Below are positions 25,167 through 33,622 of a DNA stretch of 64,000 bases, piece after piece (positions within the stretch are counted from its first letter, which is position 1; every line of letters begins with the position of its first letter). The DNA comes from JADJPO01 sp046330955 (GTDB lineage: Bacteria; Actinomycetota; Actinomycetes; Actinomycetales; Kineosporiaceae). The DNA is taken from contig JAXLRT010000016.1 in the NCBI GenBank assembly GCA_046330955.1, positions 62,001 through 126,000 on the forward strand, written 5' to 3'. The notes below the pieces were generated by a model. That model was not told the origin of the DNA. It saw only the letters and a list, made by a program, of their open reading frames with translations, and searched no databases. Made by a program: the position numbers and the translations under genes.

Positions 25167-27488
25167 ATGCAACTGTCCGGGCTGCAGATCACCGTCATCA
25201 CCGTCATCACCGTGCTGTCGGTGATCGGGATCGCCCTCTTCGCCCGCACCGTGGGCAACCTGGCGCGGGTGATCCGGCTGGGCCAGCCCGATCCGACCCG
25301 ATCCGGGCGCACCGGCGAGCGCGTCTACTCGCTGCTGGCCGAGTCGCTCGGGCATGCCCGGCTGGGCCGCTGGCCCCTGGTCGGCATCATGCACTGGCTG
25401 GTCTTCGTCGGCTTCGGCGCCCTGTTCTTCACCCTGATCACCGCCTACGGCCAGCTCGGCAACCCGCGCTTCGCGCTGCCGCTGGTCGGTCACTGGGTGG
25501 TGTACGAGTGGATCACCGAGATCATCGCCTGGCTGACCCTGGTGGCCATCGGCACCCTCATCCTGATCCGCCAGAAGAACCACCCCCGGCGCAGCGCCGG
25601 TGAGGCCGGACGGCGCTCCCGCTTCTTCGGCTCCTCGTTCTGGCAGGCCTACTACGTCGAGGCGACCATCCTCGCGGTGGCGCTGTGCGTGCTGACCCTG
25701 CGGGGCCTGGAGTACGCCCTGGGCACCGTCGCCCCGGAGGCCGGCCACCCGGCGTCCCTGGCGCACTTCCCGCTGACCGCCTGGCTCGGCGACCTGTTCT
25801 CGGGCGCCTCGGCATCGGCCCTCGAGACCGCCATCCTGCTGGTGGCCGCGCTCAAGATCGTGGTGTCGATGGCCTGGTTCATCACCATCGCCCTGCAACC
25901 CACGATGGGCGTGGCCTGGCACCGGTTCCTGGCGTTCGTGAACATCTGGTTCAAGCGCTACCCGGGAACCACCGCGGGACGCGACTCCTCGGCGCTGGCG
26001 CCGTCCCTGGGTGCCCTGCAGCCGATCCGGATCAGGGGCGAGGTGCTCGACTTCGAGAAGCTCGACGAACTCGAGGACGAGGAGCCCGCCCTCGGCGTCG
26101 GCAAGGTCGAGAACTTCACCTGGAAGGGTCTGCTCGACTTCACCACCTGCACCGAGTGCGGCCGGTGCCAGTCGCAGTGCCCGGCCTGGAACACCGACAA
26201 GCCGTTGTCGCCCAAGCTGGTCATGTTGAGCCTGCGGGACCACGCCCACGCCAAGGCCCCCTGGCTGCTCACCGCCGAGGGCGAGCGCGACCAGCTGGAC
26301 GACGCCGTGAAGGCCGAGGCCGAGCGGGTGCTGGTGGCCCCGGTGGACGCAGAGAACCCCGTCGCCGGCGGCGTGATCGACCCGGACGTGCTCTGGTCGT
26401 GCACCACCTGCGGCGCCTGTGTCGAGCAGTGCCCGGTCGACATCGAGCACGTCGACCACATCGTCGACATGCGCCGGTACCAGGTGCTGATCGAATCGGC
26501 CTTCCCCGCCGAGCTGGGCGGGCTGTTCAAGAACCTGGAGAAGAACGCCAACCCGTGGGGCATGAACGCGCGGCTGCGCCTGGACTGGGCCAAGAACCTG
26601 CCCTTCGAGGTGAAACAGGTCGGCGTGGACGTCGAGGACCTGTCCGAGGTCGACTACCTGTTCTGGGTGGGCTGCGCCGGTGCGTACGAGGACCGCGCCA
26701 AGAAGACCACCCGGGCCGTGGCCGAGCTGCTGCACACCGCCGGGGTGAGCTTCGCCGTCCTGGGCGAGGGCGAGTCGTGCACCGGTGACTCCGCCCGCCG
26801 CGCCGGCAACGAGTTCCTGTTCACCACGCTGGCGATGACCAACGTCGAGGTGCTCAACGAGGCGAAGGCGAAGTCCATCGTCGTGACCTGCGCCCACTGC
26901 TTCAACACCCTGAAGAACGAGTACCCCCAGCTCGACGGCCACTACGAGGTGGTGCACCACACCCAGCTGCTGAACCGGCTGGTGCGCGAGGGACGGCTGA
27001 CCCCGGTGGCCCCCATCTCGAAGGGCACCACGGTGATCGCCAACGCGGCCGGCGAGATCCCCGCAGGCAACGGTGCCGGGTCGACGGTGACCTATCACGA
27101 CCCGTGCTACATCGGGCGGCACAACGGGGTCTACACCCCACCCCGCGAGCTGATCGCCGCGTTGCCGGGCGTGAGCCTCACCGAGATGCCGCGCCACGGC
27201 ACCCGCTCGTTCTGCTGCGGCGCCGGTGGGGCGCGGATGTGGATGGAGGAGAAGCTCGGCAGCCGGATCAACGCCAACCGCACCACCGAGGCGCTGGCCA
27301 CCGGGGCTGACAAGGTCGCCGTCGCGTGCCCGTTCTGCCGGGTCATGCTCTCCGACGGGCTCACCGCCGCGCAGGCGGGCGAGGGTGCGCCGGCGGCCGA
27401 CGTCGAGGTGGTGGACGTCGCCCAGATGCTGCTGGCGGCGGTGCGGCGCGGTCAGCCGGACGCCGAGAGCGTCACCACCGCGGGCTGA
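25167..27488 (+). CDS. EtfD-like membrane Fe-S oxidoreductase (second copy)
   Basis: This 773-residue paralogue of the 10502-12685 protein has an N-terminal domain with several membrane segments (residues 1-270), clusters CTECGRCQSQCPAWNTDKPL and CTTCGACVEQCP, and CCG domains with FWVGCAGA, CAHCFN and RSFCCGAGGARMWM. ETF to menaquinone electron transfer is the expected role. Unlike the other copy it has no etf or dehydrogenase neighbour, so it may be the housekeeping beta-oxidation version. The ATG follows a GGAGAG site and the gene has its own promoter region, divergent from the XRE gene. Confidence 0.88.
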   Translation: MQLSGLQITVITVITVLSVIGIALFARTVGNLARVIRLGQPDPTRSGRTGERVYSLLAESLGHARLGRWPLVGIMHWLVFVGFGALFFTLITAYGQLGNPRFALPLVGHWVVYEWITEIIAWLTLVAIGTLILIRQKNHPRRSAGEAGRRSRFFGSSFWQAYYVEATILAVALCVLTLRGLEYALGTVAPEAGHPASLAHFPLTAWLGDLFSGASASALETAILLVAALKIVVSMAWFITIALQPTMGVAWHRFLAFVNIWFKRYPGTTAGRDSSALAPSLGALQPIRIRGEVLDFEKLDELEDEEPALGVGKVENFTWKGLLDFTTCTECGRCQSQCPAWNTDKPLSPKLVMLSLRDHAHAKAPWLLTAEGERDQLDDAVKAEAERVLVAPVDAENPVAGGVIDPDVLWSCTTCGACVEQCPVDIEHVDHIVDMRRYQVLIESAFPAELGGLFKNLEKNANPWGMNARLRLDWAKNLPFEVKQVGVDVEDLSEVDYLFWVGCAGAYEDRAKKTTRAVAELLHTAGVSFAVLGEGESCTGDSARRAGNEFLFTTLAMTNVEVLNEAKAKSIVVTCAHCFNTLKNEYPQLDGHYEVVHHTQLLNRLVREGRLTPVAPISKGTTVIANAAGEIPAGNGAGSTVTYHDPCYIGRHNGVYTPPRELIAALPGVSLTEMPRHGTRSFCCGAGGARMWMEEKLGSRINANRTTEALATGADKVAVACPFCRVMLSDGLTAAQAGEGAPAADVEVVDVAQMLLAAVRRGQPDAESVTTAG

Positions 27489-27596
27489 GGTTCCCGTCCC
27501 GCACCCTTGTCGCCATGATCACCGTGGCGTCGCACTCTGCTCCGGTTCAGCCGGTGGACACTGCGATGAAACGGTGATCACGGGCGAGCGGCGGGG

Positions 27597-27992
27597 TCAG
27601 GCCTCGGCGTCCGGGTCGCGCGGCGACGGCGCCGACGACGGCCCCGAGGACGTCGGTGAGGCCGCGGACGGCGTGGCGGGCGTCGCGGGCGGGCCCGGCT
27701 TGGGCACCGGCGAGGTGGCCGGGCCGGGGCGGGTGCCACGACTGCCCGGCGGACGCGGCCGGGCGATGCGCTGCAATCGGTCGGCGACGGTACCGAGATC
27801 GGCGGCCGCAGCGGCGTTCGCCGCGGCATTGGCCGCCTGGACCTCGGCATACACCTCGGCGCGATGCACCTGGACGCTGCGAGGCGCCTCGATGCCGAGT
27901 CTCACGGTGTCACCGCGAACGTCCAGGACGACGACACGCACGTCGTCGCCGATGACGATGCTCTCCCCGGCTCGCCTGGTCAGCACCAGCAC
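27597..27992 (-). CDS. csrA: CsrA carbon storage/flagellin translation regulator with long C-terminal tail
   Basis: Residues 1 to about 55 are a standard CsrA: MLVLTRRAGESIVIGDDVRV, then VRLGIEAPRSVQVHRAEVYA, with the RNA-contacting Leu4/Arg6 region and the VHRAEVY strand intact. Ordinary CsrA is 60-80 residues; this one is 131 because of an Ala-rich helix and a Pro/Ser/Thr tail of about 60 residues. CsrA dimers bind GGA-containing hairpins in mRNA and block translation. It lies 55 bp downstream of fliW, its protein antagonist, in the flgN-flgK-flgL-fliW-csrA string, and a likely target is the fliC leader at 32600-32641. Confidence 0.93.
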   Translation of the reverse strand: MLVLTRRAGESIVIGDDVRVVVLDVRGDTVRLGIEAPRSVQVHRAEVYAEVQAANAAANAAAAADLGTVADRLQRIARPRPPGSRGTRPGPATSPVPKPGPPATPATPSAASPTSSGPSSAPSPRDPDAEA

Positions 27993-28047
27993 AGCGGGCT
28001 CCCTCCGTGGATCCCGACGCAGCCGCCGGCCCCCCTGGCAGGACCCG

Positions 28048-28575
28048 CTAGACGACTGCGGCGCGAACCGGCCAATCCGTCCCGGAAAGGATCACCTGAG
28101 CGGCTGATCGATTTCGGGCGTTCACGACGACCGGTGCCAGAAGGTTAGCGGTCGTTGACGCTGCGTCAGCACCAACTGTGAGAACCACCAGCACGAGAGC
28201 ATCCTCGGCGACGCTCAACCCGAGGTCGCTCACGGCGTCCTGATCGAGCTCGAAGGCATAGTCCGGGAAGAACGCGTTGGGCGCCGCGACGAGAAACCGC
28301 ACGTCAGGGGCCTCGAGACTGCGCAACTCGAACACCACGGGGTCGAGGTCGTCGGGCTCCTCCGACCCCTCGAGGGTCACCGACGAGCCGTCCGCCCCGG
28401 GATCTGCCGCGGCAGCGTCGTCCGATTCGGGCTGGTCGAGACGAACCAGGGCGAACCGGCTCAAGTCCGGGAACCCGGGCAGCGGGCGGACGAAGGTCAG
28501 CGCCGGCAGCTCCGCGCCACTCGACGGCTCGGACACCGCGGGCTCGGACACCTCGGTGGTCACCGGACCGCTCAC
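28048..28575 (-). CDS. fliW: FliW flagellar assembly factor (CsrA antagonist)
   Basis: This 175-residue protein has the FliW pattern: LPGFPDLSRFALVRLDQPES, VFELRSLEAPDVRFLVAAPN, FFPDYAFELDQDAVSDLGL, and TTANLLAPVVVNARNRSAAQ. FliW binds either flagellin or CsrA, so free FliW releases CsrA-blocked flagellin mRNA. An acidic insert at about residues 50-75 (DDAAAADPGADG and following) and an N-terminal extension of about 25 residues are unusual. The GTG start overlaps the flgL stop as GTGA. Confidence 0.9.
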   Translation of the reverse strand: MSGPVTTEVSEPAVSEPSSGAELPALTFVRPLPGFPDLSRFALVRLDQPESDDAAAADPGADGSSVTLEGSEEPDDLDPVVFELRSLEAPDVRFLVAAPNAFFPDYAFELDQDAVSDLGLSVAEDALVLVVLTVGADAASTTANLLAPVVVNARNRSAAQVILSGTDWPVRAAVV

Positions 28576-29441
28576 CGCAAGAAGTCGATCAGTGAGTGCT
28601 GCATGACCTTGGCAGCCGCTCCCAGGGCCGCCTGGTAGCCGACCTGTTGTGCCTGCAGGTTCATGATCGTCTCCGGTAGGTCGACGTCCTCGTTCTCGCT
28701 GATCCGCGAGACCAGGTCGAGTCGATGGGACTCGACGAGGGCGTTGGTCGTGTCCAGCCGCTCGGTGCGGGCGCCGACATCGCCGATGGCCCGTTGCAGG
28801 GTCGACAGAGCGGTGTCGATCGCCGTGAAGTCGGTGGGGGTGGCCCCCGTGGTGAGGATGTTGGCCGACACGGCGCTCAGGGCCGCAGGAAGGGTGTCGG
28901 CTGCCACGTCGGTGCCCTTGACGTCGATGCGCAGGACGGCGTCGTTGGAGATCCGCGCCTCGATCGGCGCATCGTTGCCGATGTAGGCGCCGGTGGCGTC
29001 GACCGCCTCACGCCCGGGCACGGTGCCGCCGAACACCGGGCGGTCCAGGTAGGTGGTGTTGTACAGCCCGACGACCTCGGCCCGGATGGCATCGACCTGC
29101 GCCGCCAGGGCCGAGCGGCCGTCGGTGCTCAGCGCGCCGCTGTTCGAGGCGACCATGAGTTCGCGGACGGCGCGCACCCGGTCGCTCAGGCTCTGCACCG
29201 CCGAGTCGGTCACCGTCAGCCGGCCCTTGGCCTGCTGGCTGTTGCGCTGGTACTGCTCGTCGGCCATCTGAGAGGAGCGCAACTGCATCAGGGCCGAGGT
29301 GGAGGCCGGGTCGTCGCTGGGGCGGAAGATCCGCTTGCCGCTCGACAGCTGTTCCTGCAGGGCCTGGGTGCGCCCCAGATTGGCCTGAAGCCCGCGCAGC
29401 GCCACCGTGGTGGTGGTCGCCTGGGTGATCCGGCTGGTCAT
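28572..29441 (-). CDS. flgL: Flagellar hook-associated protein 3 (hook-filament junction)
   Basis: This 289-residue flagellin-like protein joins hook and filament. The N-terminal helix has RTQALQEQLSSGKRIFRPSD and the C-terminal helix ends in QVGYQAALGAAAKVMQHSLI, the paired coiled-coil arms of FlgL. It is exported through the flagellar type III apparatus with help from FlgN. It is 9 bp after flgK and overlaps fliW. Confidence 0.93.
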   Translation of the reverse strand: MTSRITQATTTTVALRGLQANLGRTQALQEQLSSGKRIFRPSDDPASTSALMQLRSSQMADEQYQRNSQQAKGRLTVTDSAVQSLSDRVRAVRELMVASNSGALSTDGRSALAAQVDAIRAEVVGLYNTTYLDRPVFGGTVPGREAVDATGAYIGNDAPIEARISNDAVLRIDVKGTDVAADTLPAALSAVSANILTTGATPTDFTAIDTALSTLQRAIGDVGARTERLDTTNALVESHRLDLVSRISENEDVDLPETIMNLQAQQVGYQAALGAAAKVMQHSLIDFLR

Positions 29442-29450
29442 GATCGACTA

Positions 29451-30854
29451 CTACCTCCCCACGGTCCCGGTACGGTTGATCAAGGTGTCCATCATCTCGT
29501 CGACCGTGGTGATCACCCGGGCCGACGCCTGGTAGGCCCGCTGGAACAGCATCATCCCGGTCATCTCCTCGTCCAGGTTGACCCCCGAGTCGGAGTTCAC
29601 CGCGTCGTCGGCGGCCGTGACGACCGAGTCCTGCGCGGCAACCGCGGCCTTCAGGCTCTGCAGCTGGGTACCCAGCGCGGTGGTGACCGCTCGCCACTGC
29701 GCGGAGGGACCGGCCGCACCACCGAGGGCCGCCGAGGCGTTCACGTCACTGGCCAGATCGCCGATCTTCAGGGCCACGCTGCCGTCGATCGTGCCACCCA
29801 CCGACGAGACGGCCAGTTCGGCCGGCGTGGTGGGCACGACGGCCAGATCGTGAGCGCCGGTGCCACTGAAGAACGCTCCCCCAGCCGCGCCGGAGAGGGT
29901 GAAACCCGTGGTGTGCAACGAGTTCACGGCATCCCGCAACGCGTTGGCCATGCCGTCCACCGAGGTCGACAGGTTGGGCAGATCGGTCCGCAGCGCGGCC
30001 AGGTAGCCCGCGGCGGCACCCGACTCGACCGGCACCGCCATGGTTCCCCAGCTGATCATCGGCGGTGAGCCGGCGGCGGCCTGCAGATCCGTGGCACCGG
30101 TCAGCGTGAGCTTCTGCGCCGTGCCCGCGGCCACGATGGTGACCCCGTTGACCGCCAGCGAGATCGTGCTGTCCGGCCCCCGGACGGCGTACCCGCCGAC
30201 CAGGTCGGCCAGCTTGCGCACCAGGATGTCCCGCTGGTCGAGCAGCTCGTTGACCGGACGCCCGGCGCCGACCCCCTCGAGGATCTGGGAGTTGAGCGAG
30301 GCCAGGTCGCCGGCGGCCTGGTTGGTCTCGGAGACCACCTGCTCGAGCCGGCTGTGGGCCGTGGCCCACTCGGCCGCGATGCCGTCGCTGACGGCGTGCA
30401 CCTGGTCGACCAGGCCCTGAGCCCGCTGCAGCACCACCGAGCCCGAGGCGTCGTTGGTCGGGTTCAGCGACAGGTCGTGCCAGGAGGAGTAGAAGGCGTC
30501 CAGGCTGGACTGCACCCCGGTGGTACCCGGCTCGGAGAACAACAGCTGAGTGGTGGTGAGCGTGTCGTCCTGGGCCTGCAACGCCTGCTGCCGGCTGCCG
30601 GCCGCGGCGCGGGTGGCCTCGAGGTAGGCGTCCCGGATGCGCGTCACCGCATCGACCCGGACGCCGCCCAGCGGTGTCGAGCTGCCGGTGTGGAACGACG
30701 CGCTCGGCGGAGACCCCACGGCCGACAACAGCACCCGCTGCCGCGAGTAGCCGGGGGTGTTGGCGTTCACCACGTTCTGCCCCGCGGTGTCCATCGCGCG
30801 CTGGCTGGCCAACAATCCGGAGACCGCGGTGTTGAGGGTGCTGAAGGTGCTCAT
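29451..30854 (-). CDS. flgK: Flagellar hook-associated protein 1
   Basis: The 467-residue FlgK forms the first hook-filament junction zone. It opens with the axial-protein signature LNTAVSGLLASQRAMDTAGQ, then NVVNANTPGYSRQR. It ends with a helix including FQRAYQASARVITTVDEMMD. The middle contains the Ala/Ser-rich D2-like region. It is encoded 7 bp downstream of flgN, its likely chaperone. Confidence 0.95.
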   Translation of the reverse strand: MSTFSTLNTAVSGLLASQRAMDTAGQNVVNANTPGYSRQRVLLSAVGSPPSASFHTGSSTPLGGVRVDAVTRIRDAYLEATRAAAGSRQQALQAQDDTLTTTQLLFSEPGTTGVQSSLDAFYSSWHDLSLNPTNDASGSVVLQRAQGLVDQVHAVSDGIAAEWATAHSRLEQVVSETNQAAGDLASLNSQILEGVGAGRPVNELLDQRDILVRKLADLVGGYAVRGPDSTISLAVNGVTIVAAGTAQKLTLTGATDLQAAAGSPPMISWGTMAVPVESGAAAGYLAALRTDLPNLSTSVDGMANALRDAVNSLHTTGFTLSGAAGGAFFSGTGAHDLAVVPTTPAELAVSSVGGTIDGSVALKIGDLASDVNASAALGGAAGPSAQWRAVTTALGTQLQSLKAAVAAQDSVVTAADDAVNSDSGVNLDEEMTGMMLFQRAYQASARVITTVDEMMDTLINRTGTVGR

Positions 30855-30861
30855 GGCGAGA

Positions 30862-31359
30862 TCACAGGCTCCTGTCCACCACGGTGGCCGCCGTGCCGGC
30901 GATCACGTCCTGGCGGCCCTGGGCGTCATAACCCACGGAGGTGCGCCCGTCGCGCAACCCGAGCCCGGCCATCGCCTGCTCCACGGCCGCCAGGCCCGCC
31001 GCCATCATGTGGCGGTTGGTCTCGGCGAGCACGGTCAGCTCTCCGGTCAGGGTGAGCAGCGCGTTGCGGTGGTCGATCAGCACCCCGGTCCACGGCGGCT
31101 CGGCCGCGGCGGCCAGCTCCTCGAGCCGGGCACCCGGGTCGAGGCCGACCTCGCGGGCCACGGCATCGGCGATGGCGGCGCGCTGCATCTCGACCACGCT
31201 GAGGTCGTCGATGAGCTCCTCGACCTCGGCGGTGGCCAGGGGCAGGAAGCGGGTCCGTCCGGCGGCCAGCAACAGCTGTTCACACTCGAGCCGGTACACC
31301 AGGCGCTCGAGCAGTTCGCGCTGTCGCCAGAGCACGGCGGCCAGATCAGGCAGGCTCAT
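30862..31359 (-). CDS. flgN: FlgN-type export chaperone
   Basis: This 165-residue, mostly helical protein of the FlgN family starts MSLPDLAAVLWRQRELLERL and has LECEQLLLAAGRTRFLPLAT, typical of FlgN N-terminal helices. FlgN binds FlgK and FlgL before export. It is the first gene of the leftward string, consistent with that role. The C-terminal 25 residues are less conserved. Confidence 0.82.
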   Translation of the reverse strand: MSLPDLAAVLWRQRELLERLVYRLECEQLLLAAGRTRFLPLATAEVEELIDDLSVVEMQRAAIADAVAREVGLDPGARLEELAAAAEPPWTGVLIDHRNALLTLTGELTVLAETNRHMMAAGLAAVEQAMAGLGLRDGRTSVGYDAQGRQDVIAGTAATVVDRSL

Positions 31360-31438
31360 CGCGCCGCTCCCTCAGGGTCTCGTGGGGTCTGGTTGTGCTC
31401 GACCGTGCGTGCCGATCGATGTCGCGTGTTGGAAGCAC

Positions 31439-31465
31439 TTGTCGGCATCCGCGAGCAGGACCTGA
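31439..31465 (-). promoter_or_regulatory. Putative sigma-28 promoter for flgN-csrA
   Basis: On the minus strand, TCAG (31465-31462) is followed after exactly 15 bp by GCCGACAA (31446-31439). This is close to the TCAA-N15-GCCGATAG element in front of fliC. The flgN start is 80 bp downstream. It is weaker than the fliC match. Confidence 0.4.
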
Positions 31466-31586
31466 GCCCTTTCGGGTCACCGCACCTGCACGAGTACTGA
31501 GCCGCACGTGTGATTCGCCCGCCTGAAGGCCCCCGGGAACGCCGCGATCGCGAAAGCCCACGCCGACGGCGGCCGATGCCTGATCC

Positions 31587-32552
31587 GTGCCTGAACCCAC
31601 GGTGGACGTCGATGCGCTCGTGACGTCGCATCTCGCCCTCGTCGGCCATCTGGCCCGCGAGGCGGCTGCGCGTCTGCCGCGGCATCTGGACACCGACGAC
31701 CTCATCGGCGCCGGGGCCCTGGCCCTGGTGCAGGCCGCCCACGCCTTCGACCCGACGCTCGGGGTGCCGTTCGCCCGGTTCGCCTCCACCCGGGTTCGCG
31801 GGGCCATGATCGATCAGATGCGGCAGCGGGACTGGGCCACCCGTTCGGTCCGCTCCCGCGCCCGCGCCCTGGCCACCGTGACCGAGGAACTGACCCGGGC
31901 GCTGCAACGCGTCCCGACGGAGGCCGAGCTGGCCGCGGCCAGCGGCATGTCGACGTCCGAGGTGCGCGAGGTGGCTCACAGCACCGACCGGGCCGCTCTG
32001 CTCAGCCTGGACCCGGTGACCCAGGACGACGACGGCCTCGGTGCCGGCCTGACCGACGCCGGCCCCCGCCCGGACGAGGCCCTCATCGCCGCCGAACGGA
32101 TGGGCTACCTGCGCGATGCCCTGGCCGAGTTGCCCGAGCGCACCCGCTTCGTGGTCACCGGCTACTACCTGGAGAACCGCCAGCTCACCGAGCTCGCCAC
32201 CGACCTGGGGGTGACCCAGTCCCGGGCCTCGCAGTTGCGAGCCGAGGGACTCGAGCTGCTGCACGAGGCGCTCTCGAAGCTGCTCACGGACGACGCCCGC
32301 GCCGGCTCGGGTGCCGGCGGCGGGACCGCGCCCCACGGCCGCCGTGGCGACCACGACGGCGTCCGAGCTCGTCGCCGCGATGCCTACGTCCACGCCGTGG
32401 CCCACCGTTCCTCGGTGCGCGAGCGGGCCGACGTGGCGGCCTACCTCGCCGGATCAGCGCTTCCCGGCAGCCGCGGCGGCGCGGCCGAGGCCGCCACCCC
32501 CCAGACCCTCCGGCGCCCCTCGGGCACCGGAGTTCACCCGCTCGGCGCATGA
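31587..32552 (+). CDS. fliA: Flagellar sigma factor FliA/WhiG-type (sigma-28)
   Basis: This 321-residue sigma-70-family factor has a region 2 with HLDTDDLIGAGALALVQAAH and FARFASTRVRGAMIDQMRQR DW-type residues. Region 3 includes VPTEAELAAASGMSTSEVRE. Region 4 includes LPERTRFVVTGYYLENRQLT and VTQSRASQLRAEGLELL. This is the FliA/SigD/WhiG group that reads GCCGATAA-type promoters. The C-terminal tail of about 80 residues, rich in Gly, Arg and Ala, exceeds the family length of about 240. The GTG start lacks a clear ribosome-binding site. The gene diverges from flgN and lies just before fliC. Confidence 0.9.
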   Translation: MPEPTVDVDALVTSHLALVGHLAREAAARLPRHLDTDDLIGAGALALVQAAHAFDPTLGVPFARFASTRVRGAMIDQMRQRDWATRSVRSRARALATVTEELTRALQRVPTEAELAAASGMSTSEVREVAHSTDRAALLSLDPVTQDDDGLGAGLTDAGPRPDEALIAAERMGYLRDALAELPERTRFVVTGYYLENRQLTELATDLGVTQSRASQLRAEGLELLHEALSKLLTDDARAGSGAGGGTAPHGRRGDHDGVRARRRDAYVHAVAHRSSVRERADVAAYLAGSALPGSRGGAAEAATPQTLRRPSGTGVHPLGA

Positions 32553-32560
32553 GGAACGGC

Positions 32561-32587
32561 TCAACACCGCTCACCGGGCGCCGATAG
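32561..32587 (+). promoter_or_regulatory. Sigma-28 (FliA) promoter of fliC
   Basis: TCAA (32561-32564), 15 bp, then GCCGATAG (32580-32587) matches the TAAA-N15-GCCGATAT type consensus of flagellar sigma factors. The transcript would start around 32594, leaving a leader of about 50 bases that begins just before the hairpin at 32600. Confidence 0.7.
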
Positions 32588-32599
32588 GTACAGCACACG

Positions 32600-32641
32600 C
32601 CGGTCCACGGATGGACCGGTAAGGGACCCTGACCAAGGAGG
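32600..32641 (+). promoter_or_regulatory. Probable CsrA-binding leader of fliC: GGA-loop hairpin plus Shine-Dalgarno site
   Basis: Arms 32600-32607 and 32612-32619 form a perfect 8-bp stem whose tetraloop is CGGA, presenting the ACGGAU core that CsrA prefers. The Shine-Dalgarno AAGGAGG at 32635-32641 gives a second GGA motif 28 bases further on. A high-affinity hairpin followed by a site over the ribosome-binding site is the arrangement known from the Bacillus subtilis hag leader. csrA and fliW are both encoded nearby. Confidence 0.6.
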
Positions 32642-32646
32642 ACACC

Positions 32647-33462
32647 GTGGGTCTTCGCATCAACAACAACATCGCAGCGTTCAACTCGTACCGGAACCTG
32701 TCGGTCACCGACGGGCAGATGAGCAAGTCGCTGGAGAAGTTGTCCAGCGGGTACCGCATCAACCGGGCTGCCGACGACGCTGCAGGTCTGGCGATCTCGG
32801 AGGGCCTGCGCGCCCAGATCGGCGGCCTGAAGGTCGCCGTCCGCAACGCGCAGGATGGCATCAGCGTCGTCCAGACCGCTGAAGGTGCGCTGACCGAGAC
32901 CCACTCGATCCTTCAGCGCATGCGCGACCTGGCGGTTCAGGCCTCCAACGACGGTGCGCAGAGCAGCGCATCGAAGAGCGCGGCCGACGCCGAGTTCGCC
33001 GAGCTGACCAAGGAACTGGACGACATCGCCGGCAAGACGACGTTCAACGGCACCAAGCTGCTGGACGGCTCGTACTCCGGGACGTTCCAGGTGGGCGCCA
33101 TGGCCGGGGAGACCCTCTCGGTCGCCGTCTCGACCGCGATGACCGCGGCCGGGCTCAGCCTGTCCAGCCTCAGCCTGTCCACCGCGGCCTCGGCGGCCAT
33201 CACCGCCGTGGATGCGGCGATCAGCACGGTCAGCACCACCCGCGCCAGCCTCGGTGCGTCGCAGAACCGGCTCGAGCACAAGATCAACAACCTCAACGTC
33301 GCGGTGGAGAACCTGACCGCGTCGGAGAGCCGGATCCGAGACACGGACATGGCACAGGAAATGGTGTCCTTCACCAGGTCACAGATCCTGTCCCAGGCCG
33401 GTACCGCCATGCTGGCACAGGCCAACCAGGCACCGCAGAGCGTGCTCAAGCTGCTGCAGTGA
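32647..33462 (+). CDS. fliC: Flagellin
   Basis: This 271-residue flagellin is almost entirely the D0/D1 core. The N-terminal helix includes MGLRINNNIAAFNSYRNLSV, LEKLSSGYRINRAADDAAGL and AEGALTETHSILQRMRDLAV. The C-terminal helix includes SRIRDTDMAQEMVSFTRSQI and ends MLAQANQAPQSVLKLLQ. The central domain is only about 70 residues, rich in Ser, Thr and Ala, so the filament surface should be small but may be glycosylated. GTG start behind a strong AAGGAGG. It is followed by a hairpin and then fliD. Confidence 0.97.
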   Translation: MGLRINNNIAAFNSYRNLSVTDGQMSKSLEKLSSGYRINRAADDAAGLAISEGLRAQIGGLKVAVRNAQDGISVVQTAEGALTETHSILQRMRDLAVQASNDGAQSSASKSAADAEFAELTKELDDIAGKTTFNGTKLLDGSYSGTFQVGAMAGETLSVAVSTAMTAAGLSLSSLSLSTAASAAITAVDAAISTVSTTRASLGASQNRLEHKINNLNVAVENLTASESRIRDTDMAQEMVSFTRSQILSQAGTAMLAQANQAPQSVLKLLQ

Positions 33463-33468
33463 CGCATC

Positions 33469-33503
33469 ACGGGTGGCGGCTCCTGACCGGGGCCGCCACC
33501 CGT
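33469..33503 (+). terminator. Hairpin terminator after fliC
   Basis: ACGGGTGGCGGC (33469-33480) and its exact complement (33492-33503) form a 12-bp stem with an 11-base loop, starting six bases after the flagellin stop. It may also stabilise the 3' end of the flagellin mRNA. Confidence 0.72.
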
Positions 33504-33622
33504 GGCGCCTGCCGTTCACGCTCCTCACCCGCCGGCTCGGCGACACAACCAGCTGAGTCCGCCGCCCCCGCACCCTTGTCCACCCACCTCGCCGACCGCG
33601 AGAGGTACCCAGGAGGGACGCC

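Noticed and set aside
25089..27197. 702-codon open frame on the minus strand
   Set aside because: Antisense to the second EtfD-like gene, whose Fe-S cluster motifs are unambiguous on the plus strand.
27516..27580. Inverted repeat TGATCACCGT/ACGGTGATCA between the EtfD-like gene and csrA as a shared terminator
   Set aside because: The 10-bp arms are 45 bases apart, too far for an efficient terminator, so it is noted only as a weak repeat.
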